A stretch of 13,690 bases of DNA from a bacterium (lineage in GTDB: Bacteria > SZUA-182 > SZUA-191 > JAJRXT01). The stretch lies in the NCBI GenBank assembly GCA_024277605.1, contig JAJRUU010000067.1, positions 1 to 13,690 on the forward strand, written 5' to 3'. The position numbers and the translations under genes are program-made. The stretch's first letter is position 1. Each line of letters begins with the position of its first letter. Shown piece after piece: positions 13,446 through 13,690 of the stretch. The notes under the pieces are model-generated. The model did not search any database and had not been told where the DNA came from. It saw only the letters and a list, made by a program, of their open reading frames with translations.

Positions 13446-13690
13446 GCCAGGGAATCGCTAAAGGTGTTCCATTCGCGGCAGCGGGGGCATTTCCAGGGGG
13501 AATCAACCGTTTGATTACCACATTTATCGCACTGGAAGGGGATGTCTTTCAGCTTAAGCCGACCGAATAGTTGCTTATACTCCTTTAGCGTATTTCCCCC
13601 TTCGGCGCTTATCATTAATTGCAGCATAAATTGCCTGACCAGCTGATTCTGAGGCTCAAGCCTGGCAACCGATTTGATCTCTTCACGAGC
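13442..13690 (-). CDS. lapB: LapB (YciM)-like lipopolysaccharide assembly protein, C-terminal part
   Basis: The last 82 residues are visible; the 5' part is outside the window. After a TPR-like helix (AREEIKSVARLEPQNQLVRQF), the tail holds a rubredoxin-type metal site, CDKCG...CPRC (two CXXC pairs with ten residues between them). This is characteristic of LapB/YciM, an inner-membrane TPR protein that helps FtsH degrade LpxC and so balances lipopolysaccharide synthesis. The tail ends WNTFSDSLA at about the usual distance after the second CXXC. The TAG stop (13442-13444) lies inside the terminal inverted repeat of element B. The assignment rests on the tail only, so another TPR-rubredoxin protein is possible. 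Confidence 0.75.
   Translation of the reverse strand, partial: AREEIKSVARLEPQNQLVRQFMLQLMISAEGGNTLKEYKQLFGRLKLKDIPFQCDKCGNQTVDSPWKCPRCREWNTFSDSLA

Overview
All genes in this 13.7 kb window lie on the minus strand, so transcription runs from right to left. They look like the chromosome of a didermal (Gram-negative) bacterium. The evidence is a LapB-type lipopolysaccharide-assembly protein, a lipoprotein with a lipobox, an exported c-type haem protein and a RodZ-like cytoskeletal protein. The layout nusB next to a stand-alone M17 N-terminal domain protein, with ribD-ribE-ribBA-ribH upstream, recalls Desulfobacterota (former Deltaproteobacteria) and related candidate phyla. That placement is an inference from memory and is weak.

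Layout in transcription order. (1) 13690-13442: the C-terminal end of a lapB-like gene. (2) 13441-13139: about 300 bp without a gene, filled by two hairpin-pair repeat elements. (3) 13138-10499: a complete mutS, followed by a probable terminator. (4) 10262-2626: a long, tightly packed cluster, consisting of a TPR lipoprotein (PilF-like), a rodZ-like gene, ftsY, ribD, ribE, a solitary HicB-like gene, ribBA, ribH, nusB and an M17 N-domain protein. Several neighbours overlap (rodZ/ftsY 23 nt, ftsY/ribD up to 17 nt, ribD/ribE 8 nt, nusB/M17N 4 nt), which suggests translational coupling. (5) 2515 to the left edge: a DUF3365 haem protein and a large MscS-family channel whose 3' end is outside the window.

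Functionally, the core supplies the full committed riboflavin pathway from GTP and ribulose 5-phosphate (RibA, RibB, RibD, RibH, RibE; the dephosphorylation step is not here). It is joined to factors for membrane-protein targeting (FtsY), cell shape (RodZ) and rRNA antitermination (NusB). No FMN riboswitch was seen.

The unusual content is in the small repeats. A palindromic motif with core GGACNNGTCC recurs in a 13-bp tandem array next to a stop codon, inside the nusB coding sequence, and in the ribBA-ribH gap. The ribBA-ribH gap carries three adjoining perfect palindromes. A 10-bp periodic inverted repeat sits between nusB and ribH. A TIR-bounded element beside lapB appears to supply the lapB stop codon. 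The TPR lipoprotein gene also has an in-frame TAG followed by 20 more plausible codons that end inside the start of rodZ.
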